Source: Pseudomonas sp. UBA4617
GTDB lineage: Bacteria > Pseudomonadota > Gammaproteobacteria > Pseudomonadales > Pseudomonadaceae
Direction of reading: 5' to 3'
DNA: 24,209 nucleotides
Assembly (NCBI RefSeq): GCF_002386445.1
Contig: NZ_DGIR01000017.1
Location: 1 to 24,209, forward strand
Below the pieces are notes generated by a model. The model had not been told where the DNA came from, ran no database searches, and saw nothing but the letters and a program-made list of their open reading frames with translations. Position numbers and translations under genes: made by a program. Below, piece after piece: positions 17,541-24,209 of the stretch; positions within the stretch are counted from its first letter, which is position 1; each line of letters starts with the position of its first letter.

Positions 17541-17722
17541 AAGGAGACTCTTGTTGTGGGATGAAAACGGTTGGCAATGATAAGCAGGGCCGTGGCCTAC
17601 GCCAAATTTCCAGTGCCCGGCGGTTGGGACAAATGTTTCACATTATGTTGGTTAGGCTTGTGACAGCGAACCTATCCTGCCAGTGCAGTCTAAGCACTGA
17701 CACTTCTCAAGGAAGCCTGCCT

Positions 17723-18223
17723 GTGAAATATCTGTTTGCCATGTTGTCGCTGTTGGCCCTGCCAGCAATGGCTGCCGAGCCGACCCTTTATGGTCGTTAT
17801 GAAAACATTGCCCTGCCCGAGCTGGGTGAAACCCTGAAGGCCAAGATGGACACCGGTGCCTTCACCGCGTCGCTGTCGGCCAAGGACATCGAAATGTTCA
17901 CCCGCGATGGCGACGAGTGGGTGCGTTTCCGCCTGGCCACCAAGGACTCGGACGGCAAGGTGTACGAGCACAAGGTGTCGCGCATCAGCAAGATCAAGGC
18001 GCGTGCTGACGAGGAAGACGAAGGCGATGGGCCGGAGGTCTCCAAGCGCCCGGTAGTGGACCTGGAGCTGTGCCTGGGTGACATGAAGCGCACCGTGGAA
18101 GTGAACCTGGTGGACCGCAGCAGCTTCAACTACCCGCTGCTGGTGGGTTCCAAGGCACTGCGCGAGTTCAAGGCGGCAGTCAACCCGGCGAAGAAGTTCA
18201 CCGCCGGCAAGCCTGACTGCTGA
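17723..18223 (+). CDS. Exported retropepsin-like protein (PF05618, putative zinc/aspartyl protease)
   Basis: A 166-residue protein starting with GTG at 17723, preceded by aagga at the right distance. The signal peptide is MKYLFAMLSLLALPAMA, with cleavage about residue 18. The mature part has the single aspartyl-protease-like motif KMDTGAFTASLSA (D43-T-G-A), a charged insert RADEEDEGDGPEVSKRP, and the C-terminal half VDLELCLGDMKRTVEVNLVDRSSFNYPLLVGSKAL. This is the family annotated as ATP-dependent zinc protease (PF05618), which includes RimB of the Pseudomonas rim operon; the retropepsin view (dimer with one Asp per subunit) fits the motif better than a metalloprotease. This copy is predicted to be periplasmic and has no rimK beside it. 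Substrate unknown. Confidence 0.85.
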   Translation: MKYLFAMLSLLALPAMAAEPTLYGRYENIALPELGETLKAKMDTGAFTASLSAKDIEMFTRDGDEWVRFRLATKDSDGKVYEHKVSRISKIKARADEEDEGDGPEVSKRPVVDLELCLGDMKRTVEVNLVDRSSFNYPLLVGSKALREFKAAVNPAKKFTAGKPDC

Positions 18224-18242
18224 TACCGGTGCTGGCCTCATC

Positions 18243-18288
18243 ACGGATAAATCCGCCCCTGCTATGCCGGCAGGAGCGGATTAATCCG
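18243..18288. repeat. REP-like inverted repeat
   Basis: Arms acggataaatccgc (18243-18256) and gcggattaatccg (18276-18288) differ from exact complementarity by one base. Inner bases cctgc/gcagg can extend the pairing. Same flavour as the repeat at 5810-5885. It lies between the converging protease-like gene and the GST gene and may serve both 3' ends. Confidence 0.75.
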
Positions 18289-18299
18289 CGATTGGCCGG

Positions 18300-18923
18300 T
18301 CAGGCTGTCGGGGCTGTAGCAACCATCGATGGGCGCTTGGCCACCTCGGCATACCATGCAGCCAAGCCAGGCTGGTGCTCACGCCAACCGAACTCCGGCT
18401 GACGCAGGTCCAGATACCCTAGCGCACAGGCCACGCCAATCGCCGCAAGATCGAATCCGGACGCCAGCTCTGCCAGGTGCTGTTGCTCGAGGTTTGCCAA
18501 GCTGCGGCGAATCTTCTCGGCTTGCGCTTGCAGCCAGCCATCCCAGCGTTTGTCTTGCGGCCGCAGGAAGCTCTCGTAGCGGCTCGAAACCGCCGCATCC
18601 ATGATCGCATCCGCCTGGGAGACCAGCGTCATGCGCCGCCAGCGTGCCGAACCCTCACGTGGCAGCAGCGGCTGGCCGACATGTTGCAGGTCGAGGTATT
18701 CACAGATCACCCGGCTGTCGTGCAGCACGGTGCCATCTTCCAGGCGCAAGGCCGGGATCTTGCCGATCGGGTTGTCCTGGTTCAGCTGGGGGTCGCCACT
18801 GACCGGGCTGATATTCACCGGTTGCAACTTGACCCGCTCCAGCTGGCCGGTTTCGTGCAATACCACCATGACCTTGCGCACGAAAGGCGACAGCGGCGCG
18901 TGGAACAGCGTCATCGTGCTCAC
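18300..18923 (-). CDS. Glutathione S-transferase family protein
   Basis: A 207-residue cytosolic GST. The N-terminal thioredoxin-like domain (about 4-80) shows LFHAPLSPFVRKVMVVLHE, with the serine typical of bacterial GSTs, then the cis-proline region PIGKIPALRLEDGTVLHDSRVICEYLD, which binds glutathione. The helical C-terminal domain runs to residue 207. It begins with GTG at 18923, two bases after the msrA stop; an alternative ATG at 18914 (MTLFHAP) would shorten it by three residues and is equally plausible. Coupling with msrA suggests a shared oxidative or electrophile stress role, but the substrate is unknown. Confidence 0.9.
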   Translation of the reverse strand: MSTMTLFHAPLSPFVRKVMVVLHETGQLERVKLQPVNISPVSGDPQLNQDNPIGKIPALRLEDGTVLHDSRVICEYLDLQHVGQPLLPREGSARWRRMTLVSQADAIMDAAVSSRYESFLRPQDKRWDGWLQAQAEKIRRSLANLEQQHLAELASGFDLAAIGVACALGYLDLRQPEFGWREHQPGLAAWYAEVAKRPSMVATAPTA

Positions 18924-18925
18924 GC

Positions 18926-19591
18926 TCAGTTACCCTGCAGGCTGGGTGGCAGGCATACACCGGTACCGCCGATACCGCAGTAGCCGTCCGGGTTCTTGGC
19001 CAGGTACTGCTGGTGGTAGGCCTCGGCGAAGTACACGGTCGGCGCCTGGTCGATCTCGGTGGTGATTTCGCCGAAACCGGCTTTGCTCAGTTCGGCCTGG
19101 TAGGCGTCGCGGCTGGCCTTGGCCTGTTCCAGCTGTTCCGGGCTGGTGCAGTAGATGGCCGAGCGGTACTGGGTACCGACATCGTTGCCCTGGCGCATGC
19201 CCTGGGTCGGGTTGTGCAGCTCCCAGAACATCGCCAGCAGCTCGCGGTAGCTGACCTTGTCCTTGTCGAACACCACCAGCACCACTTCGGTGTGGCCGGT
19301 CAGGCCCGAGCAGACTTCCTCGTAGGTAGGGTTCGGGGTGAAACCGCCAGCGTAGCCAACCACGGTGCTGACCACACCTTCACGCTGCCAGAAGCGGCGT
19401 TCGGCGCCCCAGAAGCAACCCAGGCCGAAGATGGCGAAGTCGACGTTCTGGAAGAACGGGCCGAGCAGCGGCGTGTCTTTGAACACGTAGTGGAACTCGG
19501 GCAACTTCATTGGCGTTTCGCGGCCAGGCAGGGCCTGCTCCGCGGTAGGCATGACATTTTTGTTCACCAGGATTTCCGAACGCAGGACCAT
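18926..19591 (-). CDS. msrA: Peptide methionine sulfoxide reductase MsrA
   Basis: A 221-residue enzyme that reduces methionine-S-sulfoxide in proteins and as the free amino acid. The catalytic cysteine is C59 in FGLGCFWGAERRFW. The substrate region YAGGFTPNPTYEEVCSGLTGHTEVV follows, and C-terminal recycling cysteines are in YCGIGGTGVCLP (C205 and C213). Two in-frame ATGs lie six bases apart at the 5' end. The ribosome site agagga directly abuts the first, so the second (19591, MVLRSEIL) is properly spaced and is chosen. The longer N-terminal extension before the core is usual for Pseudomonas MsrA. The first gene of an msrA-GST pair, downstream of dipA on the same strand with a REP between them. 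Confidence 0.95.
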   Translation of the reverse strand: MVLRSEILVNKNVMPTAEQALPGRETPMKLPEFHYVFKDTPLLGPFFQNVDFAIFGLGCFWGAERRFWQREGVVSTVVGYAGGFTPNPTYEEVCSGLTGHTEVVLVVFDKDKVSYRELLAMFWELHNPTQGMRQGNDVGTQYRSAIYCTSPEQLEQAKASRDAYQAELSKAGFGEITTEIDQAPTVYFAEAYHQQYLAKNPDGYCGIGGTGVCLPPSLQGN

Positions 19592-19629
19592 GGCCATTCC
19601 TCTGTATGTCAGTTGAATTGGGTAAACCC

Positions 19630-19686
19630 CATCGCGGATGAATCCGCGCCTACGGGAATCGTGCAGGCGTGGCTTTGTCCGCGATG
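19630..19686. repeat. REP-like imperfect inverted repeat
   Basis: The arm catcgcggatgaatccgcgcc near 19630-19650 pairs imperfectly with ggcgtggctttgtccgcgatg ending at 19686. It resembles the cggataaatccgc type found elsewhere in the window, with more divergence. It sits between the dipA stop and the msrA start on the same strand and may separate the two transcripts. Confidence 0.65.
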
Positions 19687-19728
19687 AGGCCCGAATGGGA
19701 TCTAGTGTGCCCGAGCTTGGCGCTGCTG

Positions 19729-22419
19729 TCAGGCCAGCGGACCACGCGGATAGCGCTTCAGCCGTTCGGCCAGCTCACGCCCGGGGATTGGCCGGTCGAA
19801 CAGGTAACCCTGGCCAACGTCGCAGCGGTGCCGGCGCAGGAACGCCAGTTGTTCCGGCGTCTCGATACCCTCGGCCACCACCTTCAGCTTGAGGTTGTGA
19901 GCCATGGCCACTACCGCCGAAGTGATCTCCATGTCGTCCTGGTTGTCCGGTATCTCGTTGATGAAGCTGCGGTCGATCTTGAGGATGTCGATGGGAAACT
20001 TCTTCAGGTAGCTCAGCGACGAATAGCCGGTACCAAAATCGTCCATGGCCAGGGTCAGGCCCAGGGCCTTCAGCTCGTCCAGCTGGCGGTGGGTGTCTTC
20101 GGTGGCCTCCAGCAGCAGGCCTTCGGTCAGTTCCAGCTCCAGCAAGTGCGGGGGCAGGGCTTCTTCCTTGAGGATAGTGCTGATCGACGCCACCAGGTCG
20201 GGGTCGGAGAATTGCTTGGGCGACAGGTTGATGGCCACATGCAGGTTGCCCATGCCGGCTTCGCGCAGCTGCTGGCTCATGCGGCACGACTGCCGCACCA
20301 CCCATTTGCCGATAGGGATGATCAGGCCGGTCTCTTCCGCTACGCTGATGAACTGGTCCGGGCGGATCATGCCGCGCTCGGGGTGGTTCCAGCGCAGAAG
20401 AGCCTCCAGCCCTAGCAGGCGACCGCTGCGCAGGCACAGCTTGGGCTGGTAGAACACCTCCAGCTCATTCTGGGTCAGGGCGCGGCGCAGGTTGTTCTCG
20501 ACGAACAGCTTGTAGCTGGCTTCGGCATTCAGCACCTCGGTAAACACCTGCACCTGGTGCTTGCCGTTGGCCTTGGCCTTGTGCAGCGCCAGGCCGGCAT
20601 TCTTCATCAGGCTGGCCGGGTCGGTACCGTGCAGTGGCGCGTAGGCCAGGCCCACCGATGCGGTGACGTTGATCAGCTGGTTGTCGACGAACATCGGCTT
20701 GTCGAGGGTACGCAGCAATTGCATGGCAACGCCTTGGCCTTCTTCGAGACGGGTATCGTCGAGCAGCACGGCGAACTCGTTACTGGCGAAGCGCGCCAGG
20801 ATGCCGCCGGTGTGCAGGCTGTTGCGCAGGCGTCGGGCCAGGCTGATCAACAGCTTGTCGCCGGTCTGGTGGCCCAGGCTGTCGTTGATGCGCTTGAAGT
20901 TGTCGATGTCCACCAGCAGCAGGCACATGGCGTTTTCGCCGTCACGGGCGAAGCACTCGTCCAGGCTGCGGATGAACGCCGGGCGGTTGCCCAGGTTGGT
21001 CAGGTTGTCGGTGTAGGCCAGGCGCTCGATGCGTTGCTGGGCCAGCTTGGTCTGGGTGACGTCTTCGTAGATGCCGATGTAGTGGGTCAGCTCACGGTTG
21101 TCGCCGTACACCTTGGAGATCGACAATTGGCCCCAGTAGGGCTCCAGGTTCTTGCGCCGGCTTTTGAATTCGCCCTGCCAGCTGTTGCCCATGGCCAGGC
21201 TCGAGGGCGAGTCGAACAGCAATTCGCTGAGGTTCTCCAGGGCCGGTAGCTCACCCAGGTGGCGGCCCTGGACTTCCTCGGTGCTGTACTGGGTGATCGC
21301 GGTGAAACTTGGGTTGACGTACTCCACCACGCCGTCGCGGTTGACCAGCAGGAAGGCGCTGGCGCTCTGCTCCACTGCGCGCTGGAACAGGTGCAGGGCA
21401 CTGGCCGCAGCGCGCCGGTTGTGGTTGGTGATGACTTGGGCGAACTGGTCGGCCAGCTCGCCGGCAAAGGCAATTTCGTCCGACTGCCAGGCCCGCGTCT
21501 GGCCGGTCTGCTCCAGGCACAGTACGCCAACTACCTGGCCATCAACGCGAATGCTGGCATCGAGCATGGCCTTGTTCGCCGAAAACAGGCTTTGCGCCAG
21601 CGCGCGGGTGCGCGGGTCGTGGCCGGCATTGTGGGCATCGATGGCGCGGCTGGCATGCAGTGCGTCGAGGTAGTCGGGGAAGCGGCTGGCATCGATGGCT
21701 TCGGGCTGGCGATGCGCTTGTGCATCGCGGTACCAGGCAGTGATCGGTTCCAACTGCTGGCCGTCCAGGTGCCAGATGCTGGCGCAGTCGACCTTGTAGA
21801 TTTCACAGGCGCTCTGGGTGATCAGCTGGGCAGCCTCCAGCAGCGAATTTCCGCCGCTGTAGCGCTGGCGGGCCAGGCGCAGGATCAGGTCCTGCTGGCC
21901 GCGTACCCGCTCCAGGTGCTCGAGTTGTTCCTGTTGCGCGCGCTGGTTCAACTGTAGGGCCAGTTGCAAGCGGTTGTTGCGCGATTCCAGGTCACTGGCC
22001 CCGGCTTCGCCGCTCTCTTCGGCATGGTCATCAAGCACGCTGAGGTAGCCACGCACCAGTTGGCGGTTGTGCTGCTTGTAGGTTTCCCCCACCTCCAGCA
22101 GGCGTAGCGGTGCCGTTGGCGTGTGCAAGGTGTAGCGCACGCGGTAGTAGCCGCGCTGGGCCAGCTGCAGCTGGATCTCGTCGTGCAGCCGGTAGCGGGC
22201 TTCGGGCTCCATCAGGCTGGCGTAGGGAGCATCGACCAGGGCGCACAGGTCGCTGGCGTGCAAGCCGAACTGGCGTTCGCAGGCTGGGTCCAGGTAGAGC
22301 ATGGCCCAGGTGGCTTCGTTGAGCCTTTCGAAACGCAGCATGCCGAGCCGCGAGGGCACGGGTAACTGCGTGACGACCTCGGCCGCCACACGGCTGGCGG
22401 CATCGGGTTGGCTTTTCAT
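19729..22419 (-). CDS. dipA: Cyclic-di-GMP phosphodiesterase, PAS-GAF-PAS-GGDEF-EAL (DipA/Pch)
   Basis: An 896-residue protein predicted to hydrolyse c-di-GMP. Domains: PAS-like (about 23-130), coiled coil (150-185), GAF (190-335), PAS (340-455), GGDEF (468-625), EAL (645-890). The GGDEF signature is replaced by ASNEF (545-549), so cyclase activity is unlikely. The EAL domain keeps its catalytic signatures: EALLRW (672-677), NLSPKQF, ELTEG, DDFGTGYSSL, AEGIET and GQGYLF. This combination, the length and the location beside the PDH genes and msrA match P. aeruginosa DipA/Pch (PA5017), which links c-di-GMP breakdown to chemotaxis and biofilm dispersion. The frame stays open to 22596, but the start MKSQPDAASR is preferred: it follows aagcgag, gives the family length, and lies downstream of a sigma-28 promoter at 22529-22555. 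Confidence 0.92.
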   Translation of the reverse strand: MKSQPDAASRVAAEVVTQLPVPSRLGMLRFERLNEATWAMLYLDPACERQFGLHASDLCALVDAPYASLMEPEARYRLHDEIQLQLAQRGYYRVRYTLHTPTAPLRLLEVGETYKQHNRQLVRGYLSVLDDHAEESGEAGASDLESRNNRLQLALQLNQRAQQEQLEHLERVRGQQDLILRLARQRYSGGNSLLEAAQLITQSACEIYKVDCASIWHLDGQQLEPITAWYRDAQAHRQPEAIDASRFPDYLDALHASRAIDAHNAGHDPRTRALAQSLFSANKAMLDASIRVDGQVVGVLCLEQTGQTRAWQSDEIAFAGELADQFAQVITNHNRRAAASALHLFQRAVEQSASAFLLVNRDGVVEYVNPSFTAITQYSTEEVQGRHLGELPALENLSELLFDSPSSLAMGNSWQGEFKSRRKNLEPYWGQLSISKVYGDNRELTHYIGIYEDVTQTKLAQQRIERLAYTDNLTNLGNRPAFIRSLDECFARDGENAMCLLLVDIDNFKRINDSLGHQTGDKLLISLARRLRNSLHTGGILARFASNEFAVLLDDTRLEEGQGVAMQLLRTLDKPMFVDNQLINVTASVGLAYAPLHGTDPASLMKNAGLALHKAKANGKHQVQVFTEVLNAEASYKLFVENNLRRALTQNELEVFYQPKLCLRSGRLLGLEALLRWNHPERGMIRPDQFISVAEETGLIIPIGKWVVRQSCRMSQQLREAGMGNLHVAINLSPKQFSDPDLVASISTILKEEALPPHLLELELTEGLLLEATEDTHRQLDELKALGLTLAMDDFGTGYSSLSYLKKFPIDILKIDRSFINEIPDNQDDMEITSAVVAMAHNLKLKVVAEGIETPEQLAFLRRHRCDVGQGYLFDRPIPGRELAERLKRYPRGPLA

Positions 22420-22528
22420 CGAAGACTCGCTTGAAGAAGGGACGCGGCCTATGGGCAGCGGCTGATCTGGCAAGGTTGCATCATGTCCAGGGGGCTGGCA
22501 AGCCGCCATATGTGATGCTGTGTACGGG

Positions 22529-22555
22529 TTATCGGCTTGTGGGCTGGAATCTGTA
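22529..22555 (-). promoter_or_regulatory. Sigma-28 (FliA) promoter of dipA
   Basis: On the minus strand: TACAGATT, exactly 11 bases, then GCCGATAA. The -10 box matches the flagellar sigma consensus at all 8 positions and the -35 box at 6 of 8. The predicted start near 22520 gives a leader of about 100 bases to the ATG at 22419 and rules out a start at 22596. Confidence 0.65.
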
Positions 22556-22613
22556 GTTCGTCTTGATTGTTTCGGCGCTCGATCGCACAGGCGCAAAACG
22601 TTTATCGCCAGGC

Positions 22614-22640
22614 AAAAAAAAGCCCCGCCAATCGACGGGG
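22614..22640 (-). terminator. Rho-independent terminator of the E2 gene
   Basis: Read on the minus strand: ccccgtc-gatt-ggcgggg, then c and a run of eight T bases. The 7-bp stem includes one G-U pair that forms only in the minus-strand RNA, so the element is oriented for the leftward E2 gene. Confidence 0.9.
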
Positions 22641-22675
22641 TTGAGGTACGAGCGTGGCAGCTCGAAAAGGGTACC

Positions 22676-22694
22676 GCCCCTCGCCGTGAGGGGC
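22676..22694 (-). other. Hairpin just after the E2 stop codon
   Basis: A perfect 7-bp stem gcccctc/gaggggc with the loop gccgt starts 11 bases beyond the E2 stop, upstream of the main terminator. It probably protects or pauses the mRNA end. Confidence 0.6.
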
Positions 22695-22705
22695 AGTGTG
22701 CAACG

Positions 22706-24016
22706 TTACAGCAGCATGGTGCGGATATCGCCCAGCACGTCGCCCAGACGCTTGGTGAAGCGCGCGGCGGCAGCGCCGTTGATTACACGGTGATCGTAGG
22801 ACAGCGACAGCGGCAGCATCAGCTTCGGCTGGAAGGCCTTGCCGTCCCAGACCGGCTGCATGGTCGCCTTGGAAACGCCCAGGATAGCCACTTCCGGCGC
22901 ATTGACGATCGGCGTGAAGCCGGTGCCGCCAATGTGGCCGAGGCTGGAGATGGTGAAGCAGGCGCCTTGCATCTCGTCGGCCGACAGCTTCTTGGTGCGG
23001 GCTTTTTCAGCCAGCGCAGCGGCTTCGGCAGCCAGTTGCAGCAGGCTCTTCTGGTCGACGTTCTTGATTACCGGGACCAGCAGGCCGTCCGGGGTGTCCA
23101 CGGCGAAGCCGATGTGCACGTACTTCTTGCGGATGATGGCCTTGCCGCTTGGCGCCAGCGAGCTGTTGAAGTCCGGCAGTTCCTTGAGCAGGAAGGCACA
23201 GGCCTTGAGCAACAGTGGCAGCACGGTCAGCTTCACGCCAGCTTTCTCGGCCACGGCCTTCTGCGCCACGCGGAAGGCTTCCAGTTCGGTGATGTCGGCG
23301 GAGTCGAACTGGGTCACGTGCGGCACGTTCAGCCAGCTGCGGTGCAGGTTGGCGGCACCGACCTGCATCAGGCGGGTCAGGGCGACTTCTTCCACTTCAC
23401 CGAACTTGCTGAAGTCCACGGCCGGGATCGGCGGGATGCCGGCACCACCGGTTGCGCCGGCGGCGGCCGGAGCTTCCTTGGCCTTCTGCATCATCGCCTT
23501 GACGTAGACCTGCACGTCTTCCTTCAGAATGCGGCCGTGCGGACCGGTGGCAGCAACTGCGCCCAGGTCGACACCGAATTCACGGGCCAGTTGGCGAACC
23601 GCCGGGCCGGCGTGAACCTTGGCGTTGCTGCCGGCAGCCGGTGCACTGGCAACCGGAGCAGGGGCAGCAGCAGGGGCAGCAGCAGGGGCAGCTGCCGCAG
23701 CTGCGGCAGCCGGAGCCGCCTCAGCCTTGGCCGGGGCAGCATCGCCACCCTTGGCCGCAGCCGCTACATCTTCACCTTCTTCGGCAAGAATGGCGATCAG
23801 TGCGTTGACCTTGACCGCATCGGTTCCAGCCGGAACCACGATCTTGGCAACAACGCCTTCATCGACAGCTTCCACTTCCATGGTTGCCTTGTCGGTCTCG
23901 ATTTCAGCGATCACGTCACCGGAGGTAACCTTGTCGCCTTCTTTCTTGAGCCACTTGGAAAGCGTGCCTTCCTCCATGGTCGGGGAAAGTGCAGGCATAA
24001 GAATTTCAATAGGCAT
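22706..24016 (-). CDS. aceF: Pyruvate dehydrogenase E2 (dihydrolipoamide acetyltransferase), apparent chimera
   Basis: This 436-residue protein carries acetyl groups from the E1 active site to CoA. Residues 1-84 form one lipoyl domain with the lipoyl lysine K43 in IETDKATMEVEA; MPALSPTMEEGTLSKW is the mitochondrial/alphaproteobacterial type. Residues 85-132 are an Ala/Pro linker. The E1/E3-binding domain (134-170, VHAGPAVRQLAREFGVDL...) and the catalytic domain (about 205-436, H409 in YDHRVING) are of Pseudomonas AceF type. The usual Pseudomonas AceF is about 540-550 residues with tandem lipoyl domains of the VPDIG type. Leucines in residues 1-84 use CTT (4), CTC (1), CTG (1), whereas the catalytic half uses mainly CTG. 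The ribosome site is ggggag. Acetyltransferase identity is certain; whether the join is biological is open. Confidence 0.85.
   Translation of the reverse strand: MPIEILMPALSPTMEEGTLSKWLKKEGDKVTSGDVIAEIETDKATMEVEAVDEGVVAKIVVPAGTDAVKVNALIAILAEEGEDVAAAAKGGDAAPAKAEAAPAAAAAAAAPAAAPAAAPAPVASAPAAGSNAKVHAGPAVRQLAREFGVDLGAVAATGPHGRILKEDVQVYVKAMMQKAKEAPAAAGATGGAGIPPIPAVDFSKFGEVEEVALTRLMQVGAANLHRSWLNVPHVTQFDSADITELEAFRVAQKAVAEKAGVKLTVLPLLLKACAFLLKELPDFNSSLAPSGKAIIRKKYVHIGFAVDTPDGLLVPVIKNVDQKSLLQLAAEAAALAEKARTKKLSADEMQGACFTISSLGHIGGTGFTPIVNAPEVAILGVSKATMQPVWDGKAFQPKLMLPLSLSYDHRVINGAAAARFTKRLGDVLGDIRTMLL
23658..23693. repeat. 12-bp tandem repeat in the E2 linker
   Basis: Three adjacent copies of gcaggggcagca (the last with one change) encode part of the Ala/Pro linker. 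This low-complexity stretch lies about where the foreign-looking lipoyl half meets the AceF half, making it a candidate recombination or misassembly point. Confidence 0.8.
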
Positions 24017-24034
24017 GGATTCTTTCTCCCCGGA

Positions 24035-24209
24035 TCAGAGCAGAATATCGGTGTAGAGCTCGGATACATCCGGCTCCGGATCGTTCTGGGCGAAGGCGGC
24101 ACTGTCGGCAACGACGTCACGGACATCCTTGTCGATAGCCTTGAGTTCGTCTTCGCTTGCCCAACCCTTTTCAAGGAGTCGTGCCTTGACCTGTTCGATC
24201 GGATCCTGC
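24035..24209 (-). CDS. pdhA: Pyruvate dehydrogenase E1 alpha subunit, C-terminal fragment
   Basis: Partial: the last 57 residues and the stop are in the window; the rest lies beyond its right edge. The translation begins QDPIEQVKARLLEKGW and ends with DPEPDVSELYTDILL. DPIEQV and the ending SELYTDILL are typical of alphaproteobacterial and mitochondrial-type PDH E1 alpha, not of the single-chain AceE that precedes aceF in Pseudomonas. Of its six leucines only one uses CTG (four CTC, one CTT). The stop is 18 bases before the E2 start, so the two are probably one operon. In alphaproteobacteria pdhA is usually followed by pdhB, whose product often begins with a lipoyl domain like the one seen next here. 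An E1 alpha of another 2-oxoacid dehydrogenase is less likely. Confidence 0.75.
   Translation of the reverse strand, partial: QDPIEQVKARLLEKGWASEDELKAIDKDVRDVVADSAAFAQNDPEPDVSELYTDILL

Noticed and set aside
16587..17564. 325-codon plus-strand frame opposite the acyltransferase gene
   Set aside because: Shadow of the minus-strand gene, whose catalytic motifs are clear.
22420..22596. 59-residue N-terminal extension of dipA
   Set aside because: The sigma-28 promoter lies inside it, the residues resemble no domain, and the family length fits the start at 22419.

Overview
The window is a GC-rich chromosomal segment that reads as the Pseudomonas putida group. Codons are strongly GC-biased and CTG dominates leucine. 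Putida-type REP inverted repeats sit in most intergenic gaps. The gene order matches what I remember of P. putida (chemoreceptor, mcpH, ltaE, glyA-soxBDAG-purU-fdhA, ..., msrA, dipA, aceF). No search could be run, so species and orthology rest on recognition of protein families and remembered synteny.

Region 1 (1-4600), motility and signalling: a chemoreceptor on the minus strand with a good sigma-28 (FliA) promoter; a tiny two-gene unit encoding a coiled-coil protein and a ZapA-family protein; then a double-Cache chemoreceptor matching McpH, the purine receptor of P. putida. A perfect 14-bp palindrome lies in front of mcpH. Region 2 (4600-15000), glycine, sarcosine and one-carbon metabolism: threonine aldolase (ltaE) points left, and glyA-soxB-soxD-soxA-soxG-purU point right as a tight operon, with fdhA behind a REP pair. 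Sarcosine oxidase demethylates sarcosine to glycine and passes the carbon to tetrahydrofolate or releases formaldehyde. GlyA makes serine, PurU frees formate and THF from 10-formyl-THF, and FdhA oxidises free formaldehyde. LtaE also feeds glycine. Region 3 (15000-19600), small accessory and housekeeping genes: a lysin-like peptidase, an exported DUF2780 protein, a 436-bp gene-free gap with a curious repeat cluster, a membrane acyltransferase, an exported retropepsin-like protein, and an msrA-GST pair. Region 4 (19700-24209): dipA, a c-di-GMP phosphodiesterase with a degenerate GGDEF motif and a strong sigma-28 promoter, then a pyruvate dehydrogenase E2 gene and the 3' end of an E1-alpha gene.

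The most striking anomaly is at the right end. The E2 gene has a normal Pseudomonas AceF catalytic half, but its first ~85 residues are a mitochondrial/alphaproteobacterial-type lipoyl domain. The gene upstream ends like an alphaproteobacterial PdhA (E1-alpha), where Pseudomonas should have aceE. Leucine codon use changes at the same place, and the join falls in a repetitive Ala/Pro linker. This is either a natural domain and subunit replacement in the PDH complex or a chimeric assembly join; the sequence alone cannot decide. The rest of the window looks like conventional P. putida-group genome.
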